Shown here in pieces: positions 36,946 through 44,597 of a stretch of DNA of 64,000 nucleotides (its first letter is position 1; each line of letters opens with the position of its first letter). A program made the position numbers and the translations under genes. This DNA is from a virus. The stretch is from the IMG/VR virus record IMGVR_UViG_3300028025_002058, positions 1 to 64,000 of that record. One strand, given 5' to 3'. Below the pieces are notes generated by a model. That model was not told the DNA's origin. It worked only from the letters and a program-made list of their open reading frames with translations, and did no database searches.

Positions 36946-38170
36946 TAGCAAACGGATTCTCATAAATCTCTTTGATGATACCCCTGTTGATATCCCAATC
37001 TAAGAACACATTAAACTCCTGACCATGACGATTCTTTCTGCTAACAACCTCAATCATGTTGGTGTCGGTATACTTATGAATTGCAATTGCCATATCTGCA
37101 TCGTACTCAATCGCTTTTGACCAAGCAACTTGAGACAGCATAGGAGGAGCATCTTGATCCGTAATATCATCCATTGTTGCTGCAGTAATGTCAATCACTG
37201 GAATGTTATTTGTCATCGCCAGCATTTTAAATTCACGAGATACGTTCATGTTACGCTCAGTTGCGCCAGAGCTTCTCTTATTATCTGAGAATAGCTGGTG
37301 ATAGTCAAGGATTACTAGGTCTGGTTTATGCTGATCTATCTTTGCCTGAACAGTATTAGCGTTAACGTCACCCATTCCTTCGTTAGATACAAGGATAAAT
37401 CCATTTTTGTTTTCAAATCTTTTCTGTCCCCATGACCTAAATGTATCAACATTAACATCACCTCTTGCAAAGTCTGATGCACGGAATAGACCAGAACCCA
37501 TCATTGTGTAAATGCGATCACGCATATTCTCTGGTGACATTTCAAGAGATACAATCATAGGCTTAAAGCCTTGTTCCCAAGCTTTGCAAGCCAAGTAGGA
37601 TGTGAACCATGTCTTACCACGTCCTGGCCAACCAATAGCCACGATAAGGTGTCCTGGAGCCATTCCTGTTGGATATGCTTTATCAATAGCATCGAAGCCT
37701 GTTAGAATTCCTGGAGCCCCGCCCATAATAGTAGAACGCTCTTTAACGGCTAAGAAATGCTTCTCTGCCAATTCAATATCAGTAATGTCTACGTCACGTA
37801 CGTTATTGGTAAACTTTGAAAGCTGTGAAAGTTTTGCCTGCAAGTCACCTAGAACTCTGGATGCTGCATCTTCTCTGAGAGAAGATCCGCTCTGCAGAAT
37901 AATATTCTTTAATCTTCCAGTTAGGTATTCATTTTTAAGCTTATCTAAATAGTATCCAGTCTCACCCTTTGTTTCAACTGGGTCAAAATCTTTGAATCGC
38001 TCCATAAGAATTCCAACTTCTGGAACTGCTTTAAACTTATAATAATAAGACTTTAATGAATCCCAAATGTCTTTATGGGAAGTGAATATCTCATCAACAT
38101 TGTCTGCAAGTAGTGTGCTTATGTCTTTATTCTTGCATACTGCTGAGATTAACTCTGCTTCTGTATTCAC
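36926..38170 (-). CDS. dnaB: Replicative DNA helicase, DnaB type (414 aa), GTG start
   Basis: N-terminal helical domain, then the RecA-like core: Walker A IVAIGWPGRGKTW, SLEMSPENMRDRI, Walker B KPDLVILDYHQLF, and Q/R motifs SREFKMLAMTNNIPVI and VVSRKNRHGQEF. Unwinds DNA at phage forks. GTG 38170 is preceded by GGCGGGAAC. Shorter N-domain than host DnaB. Confidence 0.92.
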   Translation of the reverse strand: MNTEAELISAVCKNKDISTLLADNVDEIFTSHKDIWDSLKSYYYKFKAVPEVGILMERFKDFDPVETKGETGYYLDKLKNEYLTGRLKNIILQSGSSLREDAASRVLGDLQAKLSQLSKFTNNVRDVDITDIELAEKHFLAVKERSTIMGGAPGILTGFDAIDKAYPTGMAPGHLIVAIGWPGRGKTWFTSYLACKAWEQGFKPMIVSLEMSPENMRDRIYTMMGSGLFRASDFARGDVNVDTFRSWGQKRFENKNGFILVSNEGMGDVNANTVQAKIDQHKPDLVILDYHQLFSDNKRSSGATERNMNVSREFKMLAMTNNIPVIDITAATMDDITDQDAPPMLSQVAWSKAIEYDADMAIAIHKYTDTNMIEVVSRKNRHGQEFNVFLDWDINRGIIKEIYENPFANDASKN

Positions 38171-38487
38171 TCGTTCCCGCCTTCAACTAATTCTTTCGTT
38201 GCCTGAAGTAGCAATCGACGATGCTTCTCATCCTTCTCACGTTCTGTTTTTGCATAATCCATCTTGTCAAAATTATAAAAAAAGAAATTTAGTGGATGAC
38301 CAGACTTTGTTGTCTTAAAGTAATATACTAAAAGATCCTTAGCCTTGTCAAATCCTACGCTATCAATAACATCCTGCATAGCCCACTTTTCACGAAACTT
38401 ATTTATGCGTGGCTTTCTTCCATACTTTTCGTTATAAAGATTTTCATATAGACCAATTAGAACATAGGGCTCTTTCTCACTTGCCAC
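38167..38487 (-). CDS. Possible helicase-loader-like protein (106 aa)
   Basis: YNEKYGRKPRINKFREKWAM then FDKAKDLLVYYFKTTKSGHP and FFFYNFDKM form a conserved helical phage family located directly upstream of DnaB. Basic and DNA-binding-like. Loader role is inferred from position; no AAA motifs. Confidence 0.55.
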   Translation of the reverse strand: MASEKEPYVLIGLYENLYNEKYGRKPRINKFREKWAMQDVIDSVGFDKAKDLLVYYFKTTKSGHPLNFFFYNFDKMDYAKTEREKDEKHRRLLLQATKELVEGGNE

Positions 38488-38683
38488 GTTTTAATTCCTC
38501 TTCAACCTCACGAGTTTTCTCAATTAGCTTACTCTCAACAAAAGCATAGACTCTTTCAGTAGCAGCATCCACATTCTCTCCACTGCGAACATCGTCTTCC
38601 ACGCCAATACCAATTTTAATGCTTTCGTAGTTTCCTAGATTGCGTGTGAACGACAGGTCCACCTTCACTCTTGTTTCTGACAT
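38477..38683 (-). CDS. Small phage hypothetical protein (68 aa)
   Basis: ATG 38683 gives MSETRVKVDLSFTRNLGNYE, a beta hairpin then a long charged helix (ATERVYAFVESKLIEKT). A common replication-operon protein of unknown function. Overlaps neighbours on both sides. Confidence 0.6.
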   Translation of the reverse strand: MSETRVKVDLSFTRNLGNYESIKIGIGVEDDVRSGENVDAATERVYAFVESKLIEKTREVEEELKRGK

Positions 38684-39165
38684 TACTCCGCCTTCCATAC
38701 AGGTACAAATTTTCCATCTTCTGTCTTAGTATACAATATTAAGTTGTGTTTGAGAATAGCCTGAAGCTCTGATCTTGAAGGCAATTCTCTAATGTGTCCA
38801 GCATCAATAATAAACTGATGAATGTCCAATATGTCCGATTCGCTCAACATATACTTAGACCAAGTACTATCTGGGTTACTAATTGGATATATCTTCTGAG
38901 GCTGTTTAATCTTGCCCTGCAAAATATATTCCTCTATAGTAACCCTATGTCTACCTAGAATTTTGCTTACTTCTACAACGCTGTAGGCTTTCTCCATATT
39001 CTTCTCAACCTGAGAATAAGGATACATCATTCTTTTTTTATCTAAATAGCACCATGCAATTATTTCATCTCTTGCTCTCGATAGCTTAAGTACTTTATGT
39101 ACTTTACCATTTAAGAAGAAATAGACGAATTTTTTGCGTAGTCTTTGTCTTTTTTCTCTAGCCAT
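38683..39165 (-). CDS. MerR/excisionase-type DNA-binding protein (160 aa)
   Basis: Central HTH: AYSVVEVSKILGRHRVTIEE followed by YILQGKIKQPQKIY, the MerR-like/HTH_17 pattern (read-through loop plus wing). Flanked by basic N-terminus and a C-terminal helical domain. May regulate replication genes or act as an origin factor. Confidence 0.7.
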   Translation of the reverse strand: MAREKRQRLRKKFVYFFLNGKVHKVLKLSRARDEIIAWCYLDKKRMMYPYSQVEKNMEKAYSVVEVSKILGRHRVTIEEYILQGKIKQPQKIYPISNPDSTWSKYMLSESDILDIHQFIIDAGHIRELPSRSELQAILKHNLILYTKTEDGKFVPVWKAE

Positions 39166-39299
39166 CTACCGAATGCATTCGTTTCTTTATTGATCATCCA
39201 ACGCTTTCCGCAAAGGATGCAAAACAGTTCTGTATGTAGTTTCTGAGAAAATACCCTATCAACGAATACTCTTCCATTACATCTGCCACAGGTCATCAT
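39111..39299 (-). CDS. Zinc-ribbon protein (62 aa)
   Basis: TCGRCNGRVFVDRVFSQ and LFCILCGKRWMINKE give two CxxC pairs of a zinc ribbon; basic end. ATG 39299 overlaps the phosphoesterase stop. Overlaps the HTH gene by 55 bases. Confidence 0.65.
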   Translation of the reverse strand: MMTCGRCNGRVFVDRVFSQKLHTELFCILCGKRWMINKETNAFGRWLEKKDKDYAKNSSISS

Positions 39300-40096
39300 A
39301 GTGTAAATGTTTTCCCATCCACAACACATGAGTAATCTGGTGATACGTGAATCATTTGAATATGGGGATAGTCATTAACAATATGAGCAATAGCAAATCC
39401 CTTTTGCCAGTCATGATGCTGACTATACTTCATACCATCACTCTTTTCATCACACATGTGTCCAATTTCATAACCACGAAGAGTTTCTCCTTCGCCACCA
39501 TTTCTAAGTTCATATGTTACCATATGCGAAGCAATTCTGTGAGAGTGGCCTCTAATTAAAGATACTTGAAGATCTTCCATATCTTTTCTTACAGAGCCTG
39601 ATGCTGCAATTGATAGCCCATGATGAACATGAACATCTCCGAAACGGCGTTTTGGCAATTCATTATAATAAATATATTCATAACCTAGAGAGTCTAGACT
39701 CCATAGGGATTCTGGTGTTACCTCTGAAATATATTCTGGAAGCTTTGCGTCTACATAATTAAAAACTCTAATGTCATGATTTCCTAATGCAGAAAATAAT
39801 TGAGCATCTGGCAACATCTCTCGTGTCTTAGTGTAAAAATCTCTTGCGCCTTTTGCTTCGTGACGCATCATGGGTACAATTAAATCTCCACTTTCAGTCT
39901 TGTGGTAATTTAAAAATTCAGCTGATCGTCCTTCAGTATACTTACTGTAACATGCCTGATCATCCGTATCTCCAAGATAGTCTACCACGTCTGGCTTAAA
40001 CCACTTCATAACCTTAAACCATAGGGCAATCATTTTATCGTCTTGATATGGAAATTGCTGATCAGATGACAGCATCCATTTTAAATCGTTTGTCAT
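39296..40096 (-). CDS. Metallophosphoesterase (266 aa)
   Basis: Calcineurin-like motifs: DVVDYLGDTDDQ (GDxxD), FSALGNHDIRV (GNHD), VHVHHGLS and LIRGHSHRIAS (GHxH). Needs two metal ions. Could be a DNA nuclease (SbcD/Mre11-like) or cyclic nucleotide phosphodiesterase. First gene of the replication operon, behind the promoter at 40151-40178; SD GGGAAA. Confidence 0.82.
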   Translation of the reverse strand: MTNDLKWMLSSDQQFPYQDDKMIALWFKVMKWFKPDVVDYLGDTDDQACYSKYTEGRSAEFLNYHKTESGDLIVPMMRHEAKGARDFYTKTREMLPDAQLFSALGNHDIRVFNYVDAKLPEYISEVTPESLWSLDSLGYEYIYYNELPKRRFGDVHVHHGLSIAASGSVRKDMEDLQVSLIRGHSHRIASHMVTYELRNGGEGETLRGYEIGHMCDEKSDGMKYSQHHDWQKGFAIAHIVNDYPHIQMIHVSPDYSCVVDGKTFTL

Positions 40097-40111
40097 TTAG
40101 TTTCCCTGCGT

Positions 40112-40136
40112 AAAAAAGGGTCACAGATTAGTGACC
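40112..40136 (-). terminator. Intrinsic terminator between structural and replication operons
   Basis: Reverse strand GGTCAC (40136-40131), loop of six, GTGACC (40124-40119), C, then six T (40117-40112). It lies downstream of the promoter at 40151-40178, so it could also act as an attenuator. Confidence 0.8.
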
Positions 40137-40150
40137 TTGATATTATCTAA

Positions 40151-40178
40151 ATTGTAGCATATAGCTACAGCCTGTCAA
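40151..40178 (-). promoter_or_regulatory. Promoter ahead of the replication operon
   Basis: Reverse strand TTGACA (40178-40173), 16-base spacer, TACAAT (40156-40151). Start near 40145, just upstream of the terminator hairpin. Confidence 0.72.
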
Positions 40179-40182
40179 TAGG

Positions 40183-40608
40183 CTAGTTTTGAACTGCTAC
40201 AAAATGAAATCTTGCAGTTCCAGCGGTTGTGCTAGAAGGAATTCTAACCCTGCACTTTGCGCCAGTAGTTGTTATTGATATAATTTGAGGGGCATAGGCA
40301 AGTGTTACGTTTTTAGTAATCCCTGCAAGGTACGGGGTTAGTGCTATATATGGCTTCTTTGTAAACCCTGCGTCAGAATAATCAATATCAAATGGGGTAT
40401 AGGCTCCAGCTGTTAAATCAATTTTTTCTGTAGTTCCACCAAAAAACTTTGGGATAACAATATCTGCTACCTTTTTATTTTCAATATTAATGGTAGACCC
40501 AGCACTTATCTTAGATCCAGCTAATGCTTCGACAGCGGACAGCCTTGTTAGTAAATTTTGCAGCGCTGCTGCATCAATTGGATCTCCGTCATTAAATGTG
40601 TCTGCCAT
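40183..40608 (-). CDS. Putative tail/fibre accessory protein (141 aa)
   Basis: Short helical N-terminus (DAAALQNLLTRLSAVEALAG), then beta-rich sequence (FTKKPYIALTPYLAG, KCRVRIPSSTTAGTARFHF) like H-type-lectin/fibre tips of phages. Last gene of the structural operon, so a fibre-end role is likely. Confidence 0.55.
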   Translation of the reverse strand: MADTFNDGDPIDAAALQNLLTRLSAVEALAGSKISAGSTINIENKKVADIVIPKFFGGTTEKIDLTAGAYTPFDIDYSDAGFTKKPYIALTPYLAGITKNVTLAYAPQIISITTTGAKCRVRIPSSTTAGTARFHFVAVQN

Positions 40609-41012
40609 TATAAGTTTTCTCCTAATTCATGTGCTGAAATTTCTTTTTCAGAAACCTCAATCATATTTGACTTATCTAGACCATATCTGCTAAAAGAATC
40701 TGGGTCTACAATGTGTCTTAGTTTATTTTGTGATACTAGATACATTTTACCATCTGCTACGTTCTTGATCAAGGAGCCATCTCTGAATCCCAGTTTGCCA
40801 ACTAGCTTAATCCCTGATAATGCCGCCTCAGTAGCTAATACCGTAGTAAATAGCCATGACTGGGCGGCCCTATCTGAAATCAATCTATATCTCTTGCCGT
40901 CTTTAATCCAATAAGTATCTTTATCTGTTTTAACAGCGATTCCAGATGGGAAATTAGTCGGCGATGTTATTAAGCTTTTCTGAATAGGCTTCTGCCGCCT
41001 CAAATTTAGCAT
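40608..41012 (-). CDS. Putative fibre-associated protein with two YWI/YLV repeats (134 aa)
   Basis: Two similar halves: KTDKDTYWIKDGKRYRLISD...and VADGKMYLVSQNKLRHIVD, each about 45 residues, resembling repeats of actinobacterial envelope proteins. Start ATG 41012 preferred. Overlaps its upstream neighbour by 59 bases in another frame. Confidence 0.5.
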   Translation of the reverse strand: MLNLRRQKPIQKSLITSPTNFPSGIAVKTDKDTYWIKDGKRYRLISDRAAQSWLFTTVLATEAALSGIKLVGKLGFRDGSLIKNVADGKMYLVSQNKLRHIVDPDSFSRYGLDKSNMIEVSEKEISAHELGENL

Positions 41013-41157
41013 CTGCTTCTCTCTTTGCATTTTCAATTTGTTCTAAAGCCTTTGTATAATCTGCACGTAAAATAGCAATTTGAGTTTCATAGTTTGAAAC
41101 TATTTCACCAATTCTCTGTTGCAGGGCTGTAATGACAAGTTCTGCCTTCTCTGCCAT
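40954..41157 (-). CDS. Small coiled-coil protein (67 aa)
   Basis: Entire length is an Ala/Glu/Lys helix (QIENAKREADAKFEAAEAYS). Probable oligomerising stalk or chaperone near the tail fibres. SD weak. Confidence 0.55.
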   Translation of the reverse strand: MAEKAELVITALQQRIGEIVSNYETQIAILRADYTKALEQIENAKREADAKFEAAEAYSEKLNNIAD

Positions 41158-41164
41158 GTTTATC

Positions 41165-41392
41165 CTATTCTGTAATTACAGTTAAAGAATCTCTTTCTTC
41201 AACTAGAGCTGCTCTTCTAACATTAGCAGAAGCGATTCTTCCACTTGTAGATGCAACCTGTATTGCGTCTGGAGTATCAATTGCCTGAGCCTCTATCAAA
41301 TCTAGCTGTAAGCCATAGATGCTATAGTCTATAGACTTGATATGCTGATTTACAATATTCAACTTCTCTTCATTTGTTAATTCAATAGTCAT
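41165..41392 (-). CDS. Small helical protein, paralogue A (75 aa)
   Basis: LTNEEKLNIVNQHIKSIDYS and a closing RRAALVEERDSLTV. Shares its start and end blocks with the next gene, a tandem duplication. Possibly a fibre chaperone. Confidence 0.55.
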   Translation of the reverse strand: MTIELTNEEKLNIVNQHIKSIDYSIYGLQLDLIEAQAIDTPDAIQVASTSGRIASANVRRAALVEERDSLTVITE

Positions 41393-41419
41393 TTTTTACC
41401 TCCTTTCATATTATATCAT

Positions 41420-41611
41420 TTAGCCTTGATTAGTCAAGGCCTGTCTTTCTTCTAATAAAGCCATTTTTTTGCTATTGCATATAAAAAGTTCATCTTCTAA
41501 TGAATACTTATCTTTAAACTCTTCGGCATGTTCAATGAATGAATTCATTATAGCCTCAAGGTTGTCGAGCCTGCTGTTTAAAATACTTAACTTCTCTTCA
41601 TTAGTAATCAT
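41420..41611 (-). CDS. Small helical protein, paralogue B (63 aa)
   Basis: ITNEEKLSILNSRLDNLEAI...KKMALLEERQALT mirrors the 41165 gene. SD GGAG precedes ATG 41611. Between the two large fibre-like genes and smaller tail-end genes. Confidence 0.55.
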   Translation of the reverse strand: MITNEEKLSILNSRLDNLEAIMNSFIEHAEEFKDKYSLEDELFICNSKKMALLEERQALTNQG

Positions 41612-41619
41612 ACATTCTC

Positions 41620-44589
41620 CTATACATAAGTTGTGCTTGATGGGTACCAGGCTGAATATGTTGAAACTCCAGCAGAGTTTCTAGCCCTTACCTGGGCTCT
41701 AGCATAGTTATTTGATCCTGAGTAACCTTGGGTAGAGCTAAGCTGTAAAGATGTTCCAGTTATGCCTGTAGTGGTATAAGGTCCAAGACGGTTGGTAGTA
41801 TTTGTTGGACTAGATGTTCGATCTGTATAATTTAGCACCTCATATGATTCTGCGCCAGAAACTGCACCCCAACTTACAAGTCCGCTTGTGCTTACGTTAA
41901 CTCCGCCAGGTACTCCTGGAACTGAAACTGATGGGCTATTAACTGTAGGATATGCTGCTGCTACTGCTGATCCTGCTGAATTTGTAGCAGTAACTAAAAA
42001 CCTCCAACCATAATTTGGATATAATGTGTTAATATTTGATGGTGGAGAAAATGTAGTTCCAGTTGTATATTGTACATAAGTAAATGAGCTCTGTGAAAAA
42101 TATTCCCATGAGTATGAATATGAAGTAGGTGACCCAGACCATCCAGAAGTAGATCCAGTATATGTTGTTGTTCCAGCAGTTCCAGTCTCTGGATTTACTG
42201 TAGCAGTTCCTCCAGATGGGACAACTACTGGTTCAACATAAGGCGTAGATATAACTGTATTAGATCCCACTGTATTGCTACCGTAGGCATTAGATCCAGT
42301 AGTAAAAGCTTTAAATTGATCTGGTGTTCCAGACGCTTCTGAAGTAGTAATTGTATGGGTTGCAGCATTTGAAGGACCCGTACCAAAACCTTGTGACCCT
42401 ACTGCGGTGTCAGTCTCAACAGGTTCTCTTCCTGTTGCTTTTCTAATAGTTGTTACGTAGCTTATTGTTGCAGTTCCAGACATTGCCCCAGCAACAGCGC
42501 TTATTGTTGTTCCCGCCATTTGTGTTCCGCTTGGTGTTAATGTTACCGAACCACCACTAGGGGCAACTCCTGGAGATACTTGAGTTATAGAGTTTGAAGA
42601 CGCTGTAGTTGATCCACCAGCATTTGTAGCAGTAACATCGCAATATATACTGTAGTTATCATAAGAAGAAATACCTGAATATGAATTAGAATTTGTTCCA
42701 ACGTTTATAGTGCTGGCATATGGTGGGTATGGTAAATAAGTATAAGCTTTCCATTGATATGAGTAGCTCGTAGGTGAATTATTCCAAGAACCAGTTGTTA
42801 CTGAAAAATTACGTGTGCCGCTTGTATTTGTATTTACTGGAGAACTTACTAGAACTGGTGCTGCGCCTGCAACAGTAATAGACCGAGCCCTTGTACTTCT
42901 TGTTGGGTCTCCCTGTGGCTCCCATTTCAATACAGCAGTATAGCTTCCTGTATCATAATATGTTTTGCTTATTCCAGAAAAACTTGGATTGCTTACGCCA
43001 GTTGAAAAATATTGCCATCCACTATTTGTTCCATCTCCAAAATCTATTAGGTATCTTCTTGGGAAAGATGAAGTTCCAGAAGGATAACCTGCTGTTGTGC
43101 CAGAAAATGTTACAGAAGATCCTGGAGATACTGTAGATGAACTTACATTTAAAGTCATTGCTGATGATGGGTGAACGCTAACCATTGCTGGAACATCAAG
43201 TCCTTGCATGTATACGCTATCTGCTCCCAGAGATGCTATACCAGTAAAATAAGATGCCGAAGAATTTGTTGAAGATGAGGATGCTCTTGCGCTTACTCTA
43301 AATTCAAATTGAAATCTCGGTTGGCCTCCAGAGTATGTCGGCGTTCCAATAGAATACAAAGTATCTGCATTAATATATATTCTCCATGTTACCGTTGCTG
43401 TTGTTCCATTTAATGAAACAGATGTTGGAGTAAGATCGGTAGGAAATGATGTGCTTCCAATTACGGTACTACTATTAAATTCATATGTATTGCCATTAAA
43501 ATTGTTATAGATTCTTGGCTCTAGTAAATAATAGGTAGATGCGGCTGCATCTTGAACGGTTGCCACAAAGTTTAAGTATCCGTCAGATATAATTCTTGGG
43601 GACGACTGATTATCAACAACTCCGTTTCCATTATCATCTGATACTGAAAGAGCAGTTATTGATGGCTTATTTCCAGTTGATACAAATGCGCTTATTGGGG
43701 AGCCAGTATGGTCTGTGTATGAATTAATTAAAACAATTTCAGCTATTATATATTGACCTGCTGGAATCCCTCCCATTGCAACATAGGAGTCAACACCGCT
43801 TACTGTTGTTCCAGTACCATTATAATCTGAGTATGAACCGCTTCTTGTATCAATAAGTCCAAATATATCTTGTATTGGGGTATTCTGAAGAGGTGTTCCT
43901 CCAGGAGACTTTGATGAATTTTGCCACCATTGAATATATGACCTATCAAGATCTGCTGCTTTCCACCAAGTATCACTGAATGAAAAATTAATAGATATAA
44001 CTGGGTTGGTTCCAGAATAATCTTCTCCAATAGTTGGAGAGTTTGAGCTAAATGTTGGTGCCTGTCTTATAATTTTAATTGGTGGATTTGAAAACAATGT
44101 TGTTCCTGGAGGATAGGTAGACCATACGTTTGAAGCAACAATCTCATAAAATAGCCACCATCCGTCAGCCAAATATCTTTTGTATCCAATATCTGTTTCT
44201 GAGTTGCTTGTTAAGTTATAAACATCTGTTGTTTCTAATTGATATCTTGTTGTATTACCACTATTATCTTCAGAAATTTTCATTCTTCTTGAATTAATAG
44301 TAATTGGAGTAGCTCCGACTATGCTGGCTCCATTTGAATCATGTCCATACAATACTGTATTTATAGACTGTGGACTAGATGCTACTGTTCCATTATATCC
44401 AGTTAATCTAATATTAATTGGATCATTTAAATTAACCGCTGGAGCATCTCCAGGCCACATTTGAACCCAGCCATTTAATGTCTTAGCAAATAGTTTTGTT
44501 CCAGACTTCCATCCATCTGTTGCTTTAACCCATACCTTTTTGGCATTTGTTGACCAGCTGCTTGTTCCTACTTTAGCGTATATTGGCAT
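41620..44589 (-). CDS. Large tail-fibre-like protein with PKD and Fn3 domains (989 aa)
   Basis: N-terminal AKVGTSSWSTNAKKVWVKAT looks like a virion-binding domain. A PKD domain is visible near residue 480 (PGSSVTFSGTTAG, YLIDFGDGTNSGW, KTYYDTGSYTAVLKW). Further Ig-like Ser/Thr repeats and a closing Fn3 (PGVPGGVNVSTSGLVSWG) follow. Such chains extend from the tail tip and touch the host surface. The receptor is unknown. Confidence 0.7.
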   Translation of the reverse strand: MPIYAKVGTSSWSTNAKKVWVKATDGWKSGTKLFAKTLNGWVQMWPGDAPAVNLNDPINIRLTGYNGTVASSPQSINTVLYGHDSNGASIVGATPITINSRRMKISEDNSGNTTRYQLETTDVYNLTSNSETDIGYKRYLADGWWLFYEIVASNVWSTYPPGTTLFSNPPIKIIRQAPTFSSNSPTIGEDYSGTNPVISINFSFSDTWWKAADLDRSYIQWWQNSSKSPGGTPLQNTPIQDIFGLIDTRSGSYSDYNGTGTTVSGVDSYVAMGGIPAGQYIIAEIVLINSYTDHTGSPISAFVSTGNKPSITALSVSDDNGNGVVDNQSSPRIISDGYLNFVATVQDAAASTYYLLEPRIYNNFNGNTYEFNSSTVIGSTSFPTDLTPTSVSLNGTTATVTWRIYINADTLYSIGTPTYSGGQPRFQFEFRVSARASSSSTNSSASYFTGIASLGADSVYMQGLDVPAMVSVHPSSAMTLNVSSSTVSPGSSVTFSGTTAGYPSGTSSFPRRYLIDFGDGTNSGWQYFSTGVSNPSFSGISKTYYDTGSYTAVLKWEPQGDPTRSTRARSITVAGAAPVLVSSPVNTNTSGTRNFSVTTGSWNNSPTSYSYQWKAYTYLPYPPYASTINVGTNSNSYSGISSYDNYSIYCDVTATNAGGSTTASSNSITQVSPGVAPSGGSVTLTPSGTQMAGTTISAVAGAMSGTATISYVTTIRKATGREPVETDTAVGSQGFGTGPSNAATHTITTSEASGTPDQFKAFTTGSNAYGSNTVGSNTVISTPYVEPVVVPSGGTATVNPETGTAGTTTYTGSTSGWSGSPTSYSYSWEYFSQSSFTYVQYTTGTTFSPPSNINTLYPNYGWRFLVTATNSAGSAVAAAYPTVNSPSVSVPGVPGGVNVSTSGLVSWGAVSGAESYEVLNYTDRTSSPTNTTNRLGPYTTTGITGTSLQLSSTQGYSGSNNYARAQVRARNSAGVSTYSAWYPSSTTYV

Positions 44590-44597
44590 TTGTATTC

